Shown piece by piece: positions 9,047 through 19,321 of a DNA stretch of 64,000 nt. Numbering within the stretch: position 1 is the first letter of the stretch; every line of letters starts with the position of its first letter. The position numbers and the translations under genes are program-made. The stretch comes from Tetraselmis striata (lineage: Eukaryota; Chlorophyta; Chlorodendrophyceae; Chlorodendrales; Chlorodendraceae): NCBI GenBank assembly GCA_006384855.1, contig VCJN01001783.1, positions 62,001-126,000 on the forward strand, written 5' to 3'. The notes below the pieces were generated by a model. The model was not told the origin of the DNA. It was given only the letters and a program-made list of their open reading frames with translations, and did no database searches.

Positions 9047-12000
9047 GCGGGTGGTGGCGGCGGTGGAGGCAAATGACCCCGTGGTGTTGGATTGGGCGTT
9101 GAAGTGGAAGTGCCGCAATTGTTGCTTAGGGCCCCGAGCCGAGGCGGGCGGCGGCGGCAACAAGCCTTGGCGTGGCGCTTCCGCGCTTTCGCGGAGAGGC
9201 GCATGGCCGAACTCGTGCGCGCGCTCATGGGACGACGCGCGCACTGAGACGTTCTACGCCGGACATGCCCGCCAGCGTCGTACGGTTGACGCCGATCTCT
9301 TTGCGGCGCTGCTCGTGGGCACCGCGGACACCGTCGTGGCGTTGGTGGAGGACGGAGAGCTCTCCCGAGCGGCGGGCCGACTATCTTCTAAGGGTATGGG
9401 CGACCTATCCGATCATGCATGCTATTCTCGCCCAGTTGCGCGACAAGCACCCGTCCCGTAGCCACCCGATCCCAAACGCCGCGTATGACATTCCGGTCGA
9501 CGAGGCCGCCCTGACGGTGGACATGCGCGTGCCGCACCAGCAACTCAAGCAAAACGTGGCGGCGGGGCCCTCAGGCATGCGCAACGAGTATCTCCGCTGC
9601 TTGGTGGGCGAATACGCCCCGGCGTCGGGGCATGCGGCTGTCCGCGCCATGTCGGAGGTCGCCTCCATGTACCTCCAAGGTCGCATGCCCGGGTGGTTCA
9701 ACCGGCTCTTCGCCTCTGCTAGGCTCGTGGCACATGTCAAGAAGCTAGGCGAGGGGAGGGCCCCGGACGAGCGGCATGTGGCAATCGGGGAGGCGGAGCG
9801 GTGGCAGCGGAGCGGGCATTGGTGGACAACATGAATGAGGCATATGTGTCGGTGCTTGCTCCATCTCAGCTCGGCGTTGGCATTTCTCTGGGCGACCCTA
9901 TGCTCATCCACGGCGTCCAGCTCATCGCCGAGAAGCTTGGCCCACGTGCCGTCATCGTCCACACCGACCTTCGCAACGCTTACAACGAGGCATGGCGCCG
10001 CACCATTATCCAACGCCACGTCAATTGCTCTCCACTACACCCTGTCATCCCTGCGCTCGTAGCTTCCCTCTCCACTGATTCGTATTTGGTCGTGGACGAC
10101 CGGTCCGCCCCTCTACGGTCGGAGGACGGCGTGCAACAGGGTGCATCGTTGGCCACGACTTCCTTTTGCGTCGCGATTCACCCCGAGGTGCAGCAGTGTG
10201 ACAGCACGTTGGAGTTCACTGACGGGGCGGAGCGCTTCAACGCCGATGATGGATTTTTGGCGGGCCTCCCGGAGCACGTTTGGCCGGCTCTTCACGCCTT
10301 CCGCGCGTACATCAAGGCGTCCGTGGGGCTTGAGGTGCGCTTCGACAAGATGCAGGCGTACAACGCAGACATGGGGGCCGCGCGGCGTGAGGCTTCGCCC
10401 GACATGGAGTGGCCCCAACAAGATGGCCAGCACGGCATCGCGGTCCTCAACGTGCCGCTCGGATCACCAGAGTATGTGCAGGCTTACATGCGCGGCAAGG
10501 CGGAGGAGCTACTAGAGGAGGTGGACGCTAGCCTGAGCAAGCTCCTATTTTCCCAGTCCGGCCGTCGGTACACCCACGCCCTGCATCACCACGCATGGGC
10601 CCTGCTCAAGCATTGCATGCAACACAAGGCGGGGTATTGGCTCCGCAATTGCCTTCCGTCCGAGGTGGAGGCCTACTTTGCGGAGGCGGTGGATGCCACC
10701 GTCCTCGCGGCGGTTGAACGGGTGCTAGGTAGGGGTCTCTTTTGATCCCTCCACGTACGGCAGCGGCACCAATCCGGTAGTCACCGATTTCCTCGCGGAG
10801 CTTTTGCACGACCCCGACCCCATGGCAGCAGAGGTGCCCACCGTGAGCGAGGATGCGGTGGCCAGGGCGCGCAGCAAGCTTCACCTCCCCACTCGGTTGA
10901 AGGGCGCTGGCATCCGCCGCATGGCTACCGTTCGTGATGCCGTCTTTATCGGCTGCATGAATGACACCCTCCCAAGGTTCCTAACTAGGAACTCCGGCAC
11001 CAACACCCCCACCCCTGGTTTCTTTGACCCACAGCTCGGGTCCGTACTTGGCCGAGGCAGCTTCAACGCAACTTCTTCCCCCCGCCGGTATGATCACTTC
11101 CTCAACGATGCTCATGGGTCGGACATCTACGCCGCGGCGATGCGCGTGGCGTGGGGCCGCCTCTAAGCGGCTACTGGTGGCCACCTCAGCGACGCAGATG
11201 CGCGCGTGATGGAGCGGAAAGTGGAGGCTGCGTCGGGCTCGCAAAAGGAGCTGACGGCATTTCTAGACCAAGCCAACAACTCCCAGCTTCGAAATGAGGT
11301 GTGCGCTCTCCCTGTCACATGTAGGGAACGGATCTTGTTCAACCAGCTCGACGCGGCGTCGGGCATGTGGACAGTGGCCATCCCGACCGCGCGGACGGTC
11401 ATGACTCCGCATGAGGTGCAAGAGGTCGCCGCCGGGTACTTCCTTCTGCCTAGCCCGTGCTTGGCCCCGGCGGTGGTTAGAAGCCAGATAATTCTGCCCT
11501 CGACAGAGCACAACCCCGTCACTGTTGACCTATACGGCGACGCGCTCATGAACCTCCCGGCGCCTGGAGACGCCCACTGGCTTTTACATCACGGCGCTAT
11601 CGCAGACGCCTTCCGCGATCATTGTGTTCACGACCTAGGTATCGCAGTACGGCGGAAGGTGGGTGACTTGTTCCTGCAGGCAGTGCCTCTCGGCAACACC
11701 GTACCCAGGGATGACCTCAAGGACCTAGTGCCGGACGCAGAGCACTCCCTTCCGGCGTTCAACGCCGTGACCGGGAGCTATGATCCCCGGAATAGTTTGA
11801 AGTCCTCGGTGCTGGAGTTCAAGACTATGCGGTACGGGGTCAAGTACACTGCAGTGCCCCGGGCCACGGCTGTGGATCGGTTTGAGCGCTAATTGTTGGG
11901 GACATACAACGGGGGTTGGCAGCGCGGGATGCGGCGTGGCACAACACGGAGCCCGGACAAAAGGGTCCTCTTCGAGACATCTTGGATATGTCGGAGTACA

Positions 12001-12362
12001 CGGGCATGGTCTTTGACACATTGGGTGAAGTGAGCTACGGGGTGCGCCGCACAGTGCGCGGTATCGCATGCTTAGCTGCGGATCGGGGTGCCCTCTCATC
12101 GCGGGTCACTCGGTGCATCACCCGGGCTCACCAGGAGGCCTTGCTCGCAAAAGATTTCCTCGGGTTCCTGAGCTTGGTGGCCGCTCGAGAGCGCGCTCGC
12201 TGCCTCATCAGACGGCGCAGATTCGCCTGTCATCCCGTTGCTGAAGCTGCACAACATGTCCGAGGATCACCCTCACACACACGTGCACGCGTGGCCCAGA
12301 CTCTGAACCGTGTGCGCATCACTCATCCATCCCGCCTCACGCGGGATGCGGGCCGCGTTTAG
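8994..12362 (+). pseudogene. LINE-A copy 2: non-LTR retrotransposon polyprotein, frameshifted
   Basis: Reads as one reverse-transcriptase polyprotein broken by several lesions. Order: pre-RT region (DGELSRAAGRLSS), shift near 9403, LAQLRDKHP...AAGPSGMRNEYLRCLVG (RT start), shift near 9800, QLGVGISLGDP, the palm motif DLRNAYN, the GVQQGASLATT block, the catalytic FNADDGFLAG (YxDD equivalent), shift near 10737, thumb region LPTRLKGAGIRRMAT and CMNDTLPRF, an in-frame TAA at 11164-11166, then the conserved C-terminal region MERKVEAASGSQ...DAFRDHCVHDLGIAV, a TAA at 11890-11892 with a 1-bp loss just after, and the final block ending near 12362. The RT-finger and post-RT motifs match the non-LTR type widespread in algal genomes. 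The catalytic Asp pair is retained but the copy is dead. Confidence 0.85.
12328..12348 (+). other. Conserved 3' stem-loop of LINE-A (copy 2)
   Basis: CATCCCGC, loop CTCAC, GCGGGATG. Same 8-bp stem as in copy 1 with a different loop. It is followed by a second GCCGC/GCGGC hairpin and the TTTTGTAATTCACACCAGC tail. Confidence 0.6.
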
Positions 12363-12469
12363 GCGGCTTGCTGTGTTGATTTTTTGTACTACTTGTAGTA
12401 AGTAGGTGGATTTGTAGTTACTGCCCATTTTGTAATTCACACCAGCAGTCGCAACTGGCGCGACTTCGC

Positions 12470-13137
12470 TACCACGGCCCGACTACCCGGGTACCCGGGT
12501 ACGACGTTGCGCTAAATATCAATTAGGATTATTTAAAAGCATTAGAGGACAGTCGCAGTCGCAGTCGCTGTAGAGGACCTTTCTGATTGCCTTTTATTTC
12601 GGTGATTTCCGATATCGCCTTCTGCTGCTAGCTCATGTAAGTATTTAAAAGCATTAGCGACTACAGGGGAGCGACTACCCGTACAGGTATTATTAATTAC
12701 AAGATAGAGCTACCCGTAGCAGTAGAAGCCGATATCAGGAAATCACCCAAAAAAAAGTTTTCCGCCAGCGACTACAGGCGGTACGGGCAGGGGTAATCGG
12801 GTAGTCGTCACTGCTACTAGTCGCACTGCAGCACCGCGCGCATAAACGCCGCGCAGCCACGAAACGACGAGCACAATACAGCGACAAAGTACGGAAAAAG
12901 GTATGACTCAGCAGTGAATTATTATGCCCCCGCCTGCATGCGGTACTCATCAACTCGAGAGACCTTCCATTGGAAGCTTTCCTCAACAAGCCCGTACACT
13001 CCCGCATGCCTCCCCGCCGCGTCGTCATACACCGACCGCCGCCCACACGTCCCCTGCTTGTGCGACAACTATTGCACCAGTAGCGGCACCTGTACCGCCC
13101 CTCCCCCCCCGAGCGTTAGTACGACGCAGCCCACAGC
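12470..13137. other. Repeat-derived spacer upstream of the kinase gene
   Basis: Holds CAGTCG repeats (12549-12570) and GATATCGCCTTCTGCTGCTA, which also occurs at 4921-4940, so part is shared mobile DNA. The kinase promoter must lie here, but I see no clear TATA box or other element I can defend. Confidence 0.4.
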
Positions 13138-14268
13138 ATGCAGCACCTCCTAATCGAGCCGACAGCACCGGGTCCATTCCGCTGGCCGGATGTCCCGCGA
13201 GGCAAGGTCTCGCACTGGCTGCGCGGCCGGTTCGGCGGCGGCGGCCACGGAGAACCGAAGCCGCCAACTGCGACTGACCAGCGGCCGCCGGCCCAACGCC
13301 GCGCTGCCGACCCCGCACCACCGTCGCCGGCGAGCCCCCCCAAGGAAGTCGACCCCAGCCTTCCCTGCATTTTCGACGAGTTTGAGCTCAGCGAGGAGCA
13401 ACTGGGTGCGGGTGCCTCCAGCGTGGTGGTCCGCGCCCGCGCCAAGGGCGGCAGCGGGCAGCAGCTGTACGCGGTCAAGATAATCACCCTGGACGGCCAC
13501 TACTCGGAGGCGGATGCCGCCGAGGAGTTCGCCCTGCAGCAGCGACTGAAGCACCCAAGGCTGGCCACCGCGCTGGGAGCCTACCGCGGAGATCCCGGTA
13601 AGTACTACCTGCTCTTCGAGCTGCTGGAGGGGGGGAGCCTGAAAGAGCTTCCGCAGCTGGCTGCGGAGGCGGACGTGGCGCGCATTATGGCAGGCGTTTT
13701 TGGCGCGCTTAGCACTCTCCACCGGGAGAAGCTCATCCACTGCGACGTGAAACTCGAAAACCTGATACTACAAACGCCGGGCGACTTTTCGTCCGTGCGC
13801 CTGACAGACTTCGGCCTCTGCCACGACATGCGGAAGGGGTTCTGGGGGACCACCGCGTCGGGCACGCCATCGTACTTTGCGCCGGAACTGGTGCGCGTGT
13901 TTCGGCGCGAGCGCGGCGCGGTGTTCGGTCAGCACGTCGACGTGTGGGCAGCCGGCGTCGTTCTGCACCAGCTCCTCAGCGGCGAGATGCCCTTCGATGG
14001 CATGAACTTCAAGTCGCTGTTCCAACAGATCGACGATCAGCCGGTGGCGATGTCGGGCCCCGCCTGGGCGGGCGTCAGCGAGGAGGCGAAGGACTTGGTG
14101 CGCCGCTGCCTGACTCGCGACTTCCACGCACGCCTCTCCGCGCGCGACGCCGCGCGCCACCCCTGGCTGCGCCCGTACCTCGACAAGCGCCCATCGTCCA
14201 TGGATACCGTCAGGAAGATTCTGGGCCGCATTTCGCCGAAACTCGGCTCTTCGCCCACTCGACAGTGA
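13138..14268 (+). CDS. Serine/threonine protein kinase
   Basis: An intronless 376-residue protein kinase. The catalytic domain covers about residues 82-346 and has all core motifs: a glycine-rich loop LGAGASSVV (89-97, third Gly replaced by Ser), ATP-anchoring Lys in YAVKII (K114), a likely helix-C Glu at E130, the catalytic loop IHCDVKLEN (HCD instead of HRD; D203, K205, N208), DFG in LTDFGL (D224), GTPSYFAPE (E250) and the DVWAAGVVL helix-F Asp (D268). The first 80 residues are Pro/Ala-rich and probably disordered; a short basic tail follows. An HCD-type catalytic loop lacks the Arg that usually responds to activation-loop phosphorylation. The overall pattern fits the CaMK-like or closely related Ser/Thr groups, but no regulatory domain is visible and the substrate is unknown. 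ATG at 13138 is the first in frame. The frame ends TGA at 14266. Confidence 0.9.
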   Translation: MQHLLIEPTAPGPFRWPDVPRGKVSHWLRGRFGGGGHGEPKPPTATDQRPPAQRRAADPAPPSPASPPKEVDPSLPCIFDEFELSEEQLGAGASSVVVRARAKGGSGQQLYAVKIITLDGHYSEADAAEEFALQQRLKHPRLATALGAYRGDPGKYYLLFELLEGGSLKELPQLAAEADVARIMAGVFGALSTLHREKLIHCDVKLENLILQTPGDFSSVRLTDFGLCHDMRKGFWGTTASGTPSYFAPELVRVFRRERGAVFGQHVDVWAAGVVLHQLLSGEMPFDGMNFKSLFQQIDDQPVAMSGPAWAGVSEEAKDLVRRCLTRDFHARLSARDAARHPWLRPYLDKRPSSMDTVRKILGRISPKLGSSPTRQ

Positions 14269-14305
14269 GTACTGTTGCGGAATCCTCAATACCACTCAAC
14301 GAGCG

Positions 14306-14336
<31 letters not shown>

Positions 14337-16056
14337 TTTCCAGGGGAGATTAGCCTTTTTAGCCCCAACCACAGTAGCGAAACGAGACGCGTAGCTAACG
14401 AAATGAGCAATGATCACAACGAAATGGACCTCTGACTTTATGAACGAAAAGCAGCAGCGATTAAGCAGCATGAACTCACAGCCCCGCGCAATGTATGTAA
14501 TGTTGATATGAACTGTATTCGCCCGGCAGGACGGGTCCGGTCTGCTCACAAGGTGTGACATTTAGCTGTGATTTTGATAGCTAGCAAGCAACTAGCGACC
14601 ATCCGCACTGGGATGACGTTTGAGATTTGCTGTGCGGGTTTATATGTTGGAATAATTAATTTTCACGGCAATGATAATAAACCTCCACTCCCTTGTTAAT
14701 GTGGTCGAGACAGTAGGGCGGCATACCACAGCCAGTCCTCAACCGGAATTGTGCCAGAACGAGTGATTCCTTGTTCCCAAATATTATTACGGTGTCCCTT
14801 CTGCTGCATTTGTTGCTGCTCTATTATTACCCGCATCAGTATAATAGGATGTACTACAGGGAAGACTGCCCAAAGCTGCGCTACACGAGGAAATCCACCC
14901 GGCGGTATATTGAACCGCGGTGGCATGGCAGCCGACCAAGTGCGGGATCATGTAATTGGGCCATGAGACAGCTGGCCTGGATCGCCTGGGACAACAAATT
15001 TGACACAAATTTGCACCAAAGAGGGCAACATCGCATACCTCTCTGGTGAACTGCAGTGCTTACATGAGAAAGGCATCTTATTCTGAGCGCCAATTTCGCG
15101 AAAATGACCGGCTTCAGAGTAACGGCCTACCGGACGCCGGCATGTATACACATTTCGTCATGGAATGCTATATCTACGTGTGATGCAGCAGGGAAGGACG
15201 GAGAAGCTGGACGGCCGCCTCAGTGGATGAGAGCCGCTACTCTGATCTCTCAATGATCGAGCAGGGCCATGCTAGGAGGGGCATCACCGCGTGCTGCCCC
15301 ACCCTGGGACTGCCCAGCGTGTCACGTCACACCGGTAGATTAATCACACCTCCACTACACCACAGCATCACAGGGGCGGGACTATCTACTGGTGTCGCAA
15401 GACTGTGCGTTCATCAGTACACGAGTACTGAGTACGGGGGCAGTACTACGCTAGAAAGAATGATGGCATGCCACGCATGCTGGACAGCATTTACGCGGAT
15501 GTACCGGGCCCCCTGCCATGGTCTGGCGCAGAAATGCTGCGGAATGCACGAAGTAGTCTTAGGGAGCTGTTTCATATGACAGCCTCCGCAATGGTGCACT
15601 AGCCCTCCCTCCCTCCCTCCTGGACATATGCACCGCTCATCCGGGCGGCTCGGAAACATTTAAGAGTTATTAAAGCAACATAAGTTGTACCAGAGGCCAA
15701 GGTCAGAGGTCTACATGGTTTTCAGCGCTAGTAACCCAATGTGCCACTCTGGAGCTCATCCCCTGTGTCACGGTTCCTGCTCGAGGTATGCACATGTCGG
15801 GGCTTGCAAGACGGGTGAGAGTACACTTTTCTGGCCTTCGGCAGGCCCCATGGGAGCGTTTACCTCTGCGGCAGCCTCCTTCGCCGTGCCCATGAGGTCT
15901 TCCCAACAGCTGGTCGCCGAGAGGTAAGCTATAGATGGCGCTAGCGGCGTCGCCACCGGCGAGCGGCCCGGAAGGAAGGCAGGCTGTCGGTGCGGGGATG
16001 GCTGGGCAAGTATGGACGCTCTGGGCGTGATGTGGGCCTGTGGCTTCCCCGTCTAG
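14269..16056. other. Long spacer, no gene recognised
   Basis: Starts with a long C run (about 14308-14332) just after the kinase stop. Further along are a CCCTCC tract (15601-15620) and AT-rich parts. Frames on both strands are short and show no family resemblance. I see no RNA gene. Confidence 0.4.
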
Positions 16057-16797
16057 CACTCTCGCTACGGACTGTGGACTGTGGAGCCAGGCAGGCGAGC
16101 GGGAGAGACCCAGAGCAGGTAGGGCATTGTGGGAGTCTGTCAGCCAATTGCCCGGCCGCAATCACGCAGCAATGCCGCGCATAAGCCGCATATTGCCCCC
16201 TGCTCACCTCATCACCTGCCGGTACGGGTGCTCAAAATGTTCATCATGGGACGCTCTGGTATCCGTGGGAACACGGTTGCTGTCGATACACCATTGCCCC
16301 TATCCTCGGCGTGTCAATCTCGGATCTAACGACTGCTTTGCGGGCTGCGAAGCGCCACAAAATCCAGAAGTATGACGAGGGTGTCCGAAACGCCGCCGGC
16401 ATGCTTCGCTTTGTTCCTTTCGCCGTTTCCGAGTTCAGCTCGTTGGCCCCGCACGCTGAGGCCTTCTTGGTGGAGCTCGCGGTTCCCTTGGCTCTCCCTT
16501 GTTTCTTGGCTCCCCGGCCTCCTGCTCGACCTTGGTTTCAGGCTTATGTCTCTCGTTTGCTGGCAACCTTTCATTGTTGATGTTCGTTTTGTTTGTAGCG
16601 CACACATGATGTTAAAGCCCTAATGTAAAAACTAGCCTCTGGGCCCGCCACGTGGCCCACGGCACGAGCCCCGGTGTTTCAGACATGAAAATCTGAAATT
16701 CCAATGGAATTTCCAGAAAAGTGGAATTTCCAGCAATTTGCTGGAAATTCCATCGAGCCCTGGTGGCATTTCCCGCAAAAGCCCACCCCTATACGGC
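16057..16797. repeat. Dispersed repeat R1, copy B (interrupted)
   Basis: Second copy of the repeat at 467-800, split by a LINE-B insertion between 16259 and 16637. Left part 16057-16259 matches about 468-681; right part from about 16637 matches about 680-800, including the self-complementary GGAATTTCCAGCAATTTGCT region. Confidence 0.7.
16260..16636 (+). mobile_element. LINE-B insertion, 5'-truncated, with target duplication
   Basis: Encodes RAAKRHKIQKYDEGVRNAAG and RFVPFAVSEFSSLAPHAEAF in one frame, then jumps to the LINE-B 3' tail ending in TTAAAGCCCTAATGTAAAAA. Relative to 4110-4740 about 360 bp is missing between the coding block and the tail. CTCTGG precedes (16254-16259) and follows (16637-16642) the insert, and R1 copy A at about 676-681 shows the related uninterrupted site, so this is a real insertion, not a diverged segment. 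Confidence 0.75.
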
Positions 16798-17240
16798 GAG
16801 AGGATTTAGACCTGTATTTGAATTAATATGCGGGTGGACCTGTCCGTACGGGCCAACCCACCGCGGATGGTGGTGCATCCACCAGCACAACACACCGCGG
16901 GCGGGGTAGGCGAGCACAGGGACACTTCGCCGAGTGTATATGGGTTGACAACAACGGCTGCCTGGAACTTTTATATGCACGATTGAGTGGTCTGGGGAGG
17001 TCGAGATGGTGGGTCACTAGCGAGAGTTGCACACCCGACTACCGTCCGAGTGCCGAACCGGGTCCACCCCCCATCGGAACGATTGCACCACTCAGAGAAC
17101 ATACACAGCAGGTCAACATAGGCACTTCTGGGTACCCGTAATCTGGCATGGTCCTAAGAAACATCCCTGAGCGGCCATGGGCTCTCGGCGGGCTTACTTC
17201 CCGGTCAGTGCGGGAAAGTGACACACCTTTTCCAGTTAGT
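16798..17240. other. Spacer, no gene recognised
   Basis: No coding or repeat signal that I can support. Confidence 0.35.
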
Positions 17241-17249
17241 AAGCTCTCT

Positions 17250-17340
17250 GAAGGATTTAAATTTTTACATCAGGGCGTTAACATGGGCGCACTACAAACA
17301 GAACTAACAGCAACAATGAAAGGTCGCCAGCAAAAGCGCT
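17250..17340 (-). mobile_element. LINE-B 3' tail, inverted
   Basis: Reverse complement of the LINE-B tail at about 4665-4740, including the CATCAGGGC/GCGCACTACAAACAGAACT words. Only the tail is present. Confidence 0.6.
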
Positions 17341-18729
17341 CTGGATGAGTAACTAATCCTTAATAACAATATTAATAGTGGAAGCATGGTAGGGGCAAGC
17401 ATAGGTTTTACACCCCTCCACATAAGTCCGGGTTTTGCATTTTCGATCGCAAAGCGCATGCATGGGCGAGGATAACGCCGGCTGCATGTGCATACATGCT
17501 AACTACAGTGGGAATAGTTCGAGCGAACGCCTAACGCGCGCTTTATACCCACCCGCGCGACAACACGACCATTTGTGGGCGCTCTAAAAAAACGCGAAAT
17601 CGGTGCATGATACGTTGGCGCCGGAAAATTGTGGGTTGCGCCAACCGTCCAAACCTATGGAAAAAGCGGCACTCGTCGCACCAAACTCGGTGAATACGCC
17701 CCTTGGCACAAGTCGCACACACCGTGCGTGTAGGCCACTGAAAGCATGTCGCTACAGGCACGACGTGACACCCCAACGACATGTTGGCCACTGTGGGGAG
17801 CAGTTTTGGGGTGAAAATGCTGTTGTTTCTGTGGCGAACGCACGTAGAAGAGGCGCCCGATGGGCCCCTTGGCGTAGGGCGATGCTCTCCTATGAGGGCG
17901 CGTGGTGGAATGCCAGTTGCACCGTTTCGTGGGCGGGGTGGCGCGGTAGGGGCGTGGACTTTAATTAATATGAAATTCCTTGAAAAATGCTGTGGAAAAT
18001 GACATTTTGGCTGGTAGATGTGTGTATCGCTAGGAGGCGGCACATGCCAAGTGTTGGTGGTCCGTGGTCATCCACACACATAACGCTCTCGCACAGCCGA
18101 GTATGGGGCTTAGACACGCACTTGGCACAAAGTCACGCGCCCGACCTGGGTGGGCACATGAGGCAGTTAGGGGCAACTTGGATTATCATCTTTGGGGAAT
18201 TTTTCCGGGGCCTCAAAAAATCGATTTTTTGATTTTAAAAGATTGGTTTCGACGCAGATTTGAACGAGCAATTGCGTGGTATTTTTAAAACAATTTTCTG
18301 AGCAAACCCTGAGAAGTTATAGCGTTTTAAAGCCGAGGGGGTGTTGCTGCGCGTGGCCGACACTGATGCCATGCCAGTATCGCAACGCGACATGTATCGG
18401 CCGCCGCCCACTCGGCTGCCCCCCAACCAAATGCACCCGAGCCCCTCGCCAATGTGTTTCCTCACGCGTTCATGGCCATCCCGCCGTTTGGTTGCCTATG
18501 CACGCGCGTCGGCGTGTGCGTGATACCGACCCTGGTTTTTGTGCAGTTGCAGGCGACGCCCATCCACGCACCAAGTGCAGCGTGACATCCTAGTCAAAGG
18601 TCTTTAAGGCCCGTTTCATACCACGGTCCGCGTGCCGCCCTAGCCGCGTGCCGCCCTAGTACTCGTACCGGAGCGCGCCACGTCGACCAGGCCGCGGGAC
18701 CATTATGAAAATTCGCGCACGCCCCCAAC

Positions 18730-18796
18730 AGCAAGGCGGCACGCGTGTACGGGGCATTTTTTAAAAAAATGCCCCGTACACGCGTGCCGCCTTGCT
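18730..18796. repeat. Perfect 33-bp inverted repeat
   Basis: Arms 18730-18762 and 18764-18796 are exactly complementary around one central A. Each arm contains the GCGGCACGCG-type motif that also occurs repeatedly in the subterminal regions of the surrounding element. It would fold into a very stable hairpin as DNA cruciform or RNA. Confidence 0.9.
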
Positions 18797-18820
18797 ACCC
18801 AGAATTTTGAGAGCGTTTAT

Positions 18821-19321
18821 ATGTTCCGGGGTGAGGTATATCATTTACCGCTGCCGGAGCGGGCAATTGCTCTCAACCCGCACTTGCTCGCTCCACCCTC
18901 ATGGTGTTCCCGTTCACCGTTTGCAAAGGACGGCGGGGAGGCAACAAACCGTCCTCCCAACATGCCTACGCCGCATTCAGACCGGGCCGCTGCCGGAGAT
19001 GTGAGGCGGTCACCCGCCATCCTGCGCGCTCGGGCATCTGGCGCAGCTGATCGCTCCCCAGTAGACCGTCTGGACGCCCGCTTAGGGCTCAGCCCAGACA
19101 GCCGTATGCAGCGTATCGAGGAGGCAGACCATGAATTGGAGTGGGAGTCTGGAGGGCGCGATGGCGAGGGAGGTTCCGACGAGGACGAAGTCCAACACAA
19201 CGATGGGCTGCGCGACTGCTGCGTCACGGGGTGCAAAGTCGTGACGCTTATCGACTACACCGGGTCGCAGCACCGCTGTCGCGAGTGCCAGGGGCACTTT
19301 CACGCCCTCCTCGTCATCTGA
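18821..19321 (+). CDS. ORF inside the Harbinger-like element, Cys/His-rich end
   Basis: A 166-codon frame. The middle is Arg/Asp/Glu-rich, with an acidic stretch (WESGGRDGEGGSDEDEVQ). The C-terminus has CCVTGC, then HRCRECQGHFH about 20 residues later: two Cys pairs with trailing His, a spacing that could bind zinc. The element has no transposase, so this may be a captured host exon or an accessory protein relic. Expression is unproven and I do not recognise the family. Confidence 0.3.
   Translation: MFRGEVYHLPLPERAIALNPHLLAPPSWCSRSPFAKDGGEATNRPPNMPTPHSDRAAAGDVRRSPAILRARASGAADRSPVDRLDARLGLSPDSRMQRIEEADHELEWESGGRDGEGGSDEDEVQHNDGLRDCCVTGCKVVTLIDYTGSQHRCRECQGHFHALLVI

Noticed and set aside
8332..9228. 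A 298-codon minus-strand Pro/Ser/Ala-rich gene
   Set aside because: Antisense to the LINE-A region in very GC-rich DNA, where long open frames arise on both strands. No motif.
14308..14332. The C run after the kinase stop as an assembly gap or terminator
   Set aside because: Similar C and G runs occur throughout introns and spacers here, so it is a general property of this DNA. Nothing supports a terminator.
17543..18043. A conserved Cys-containing protein shared by both TA-element copies
   Set aside because: Frames exist on both strands of both copies, but lengths and ends differ between copies, and no transposase motif is present. Sharing is explained by DNA duplication.
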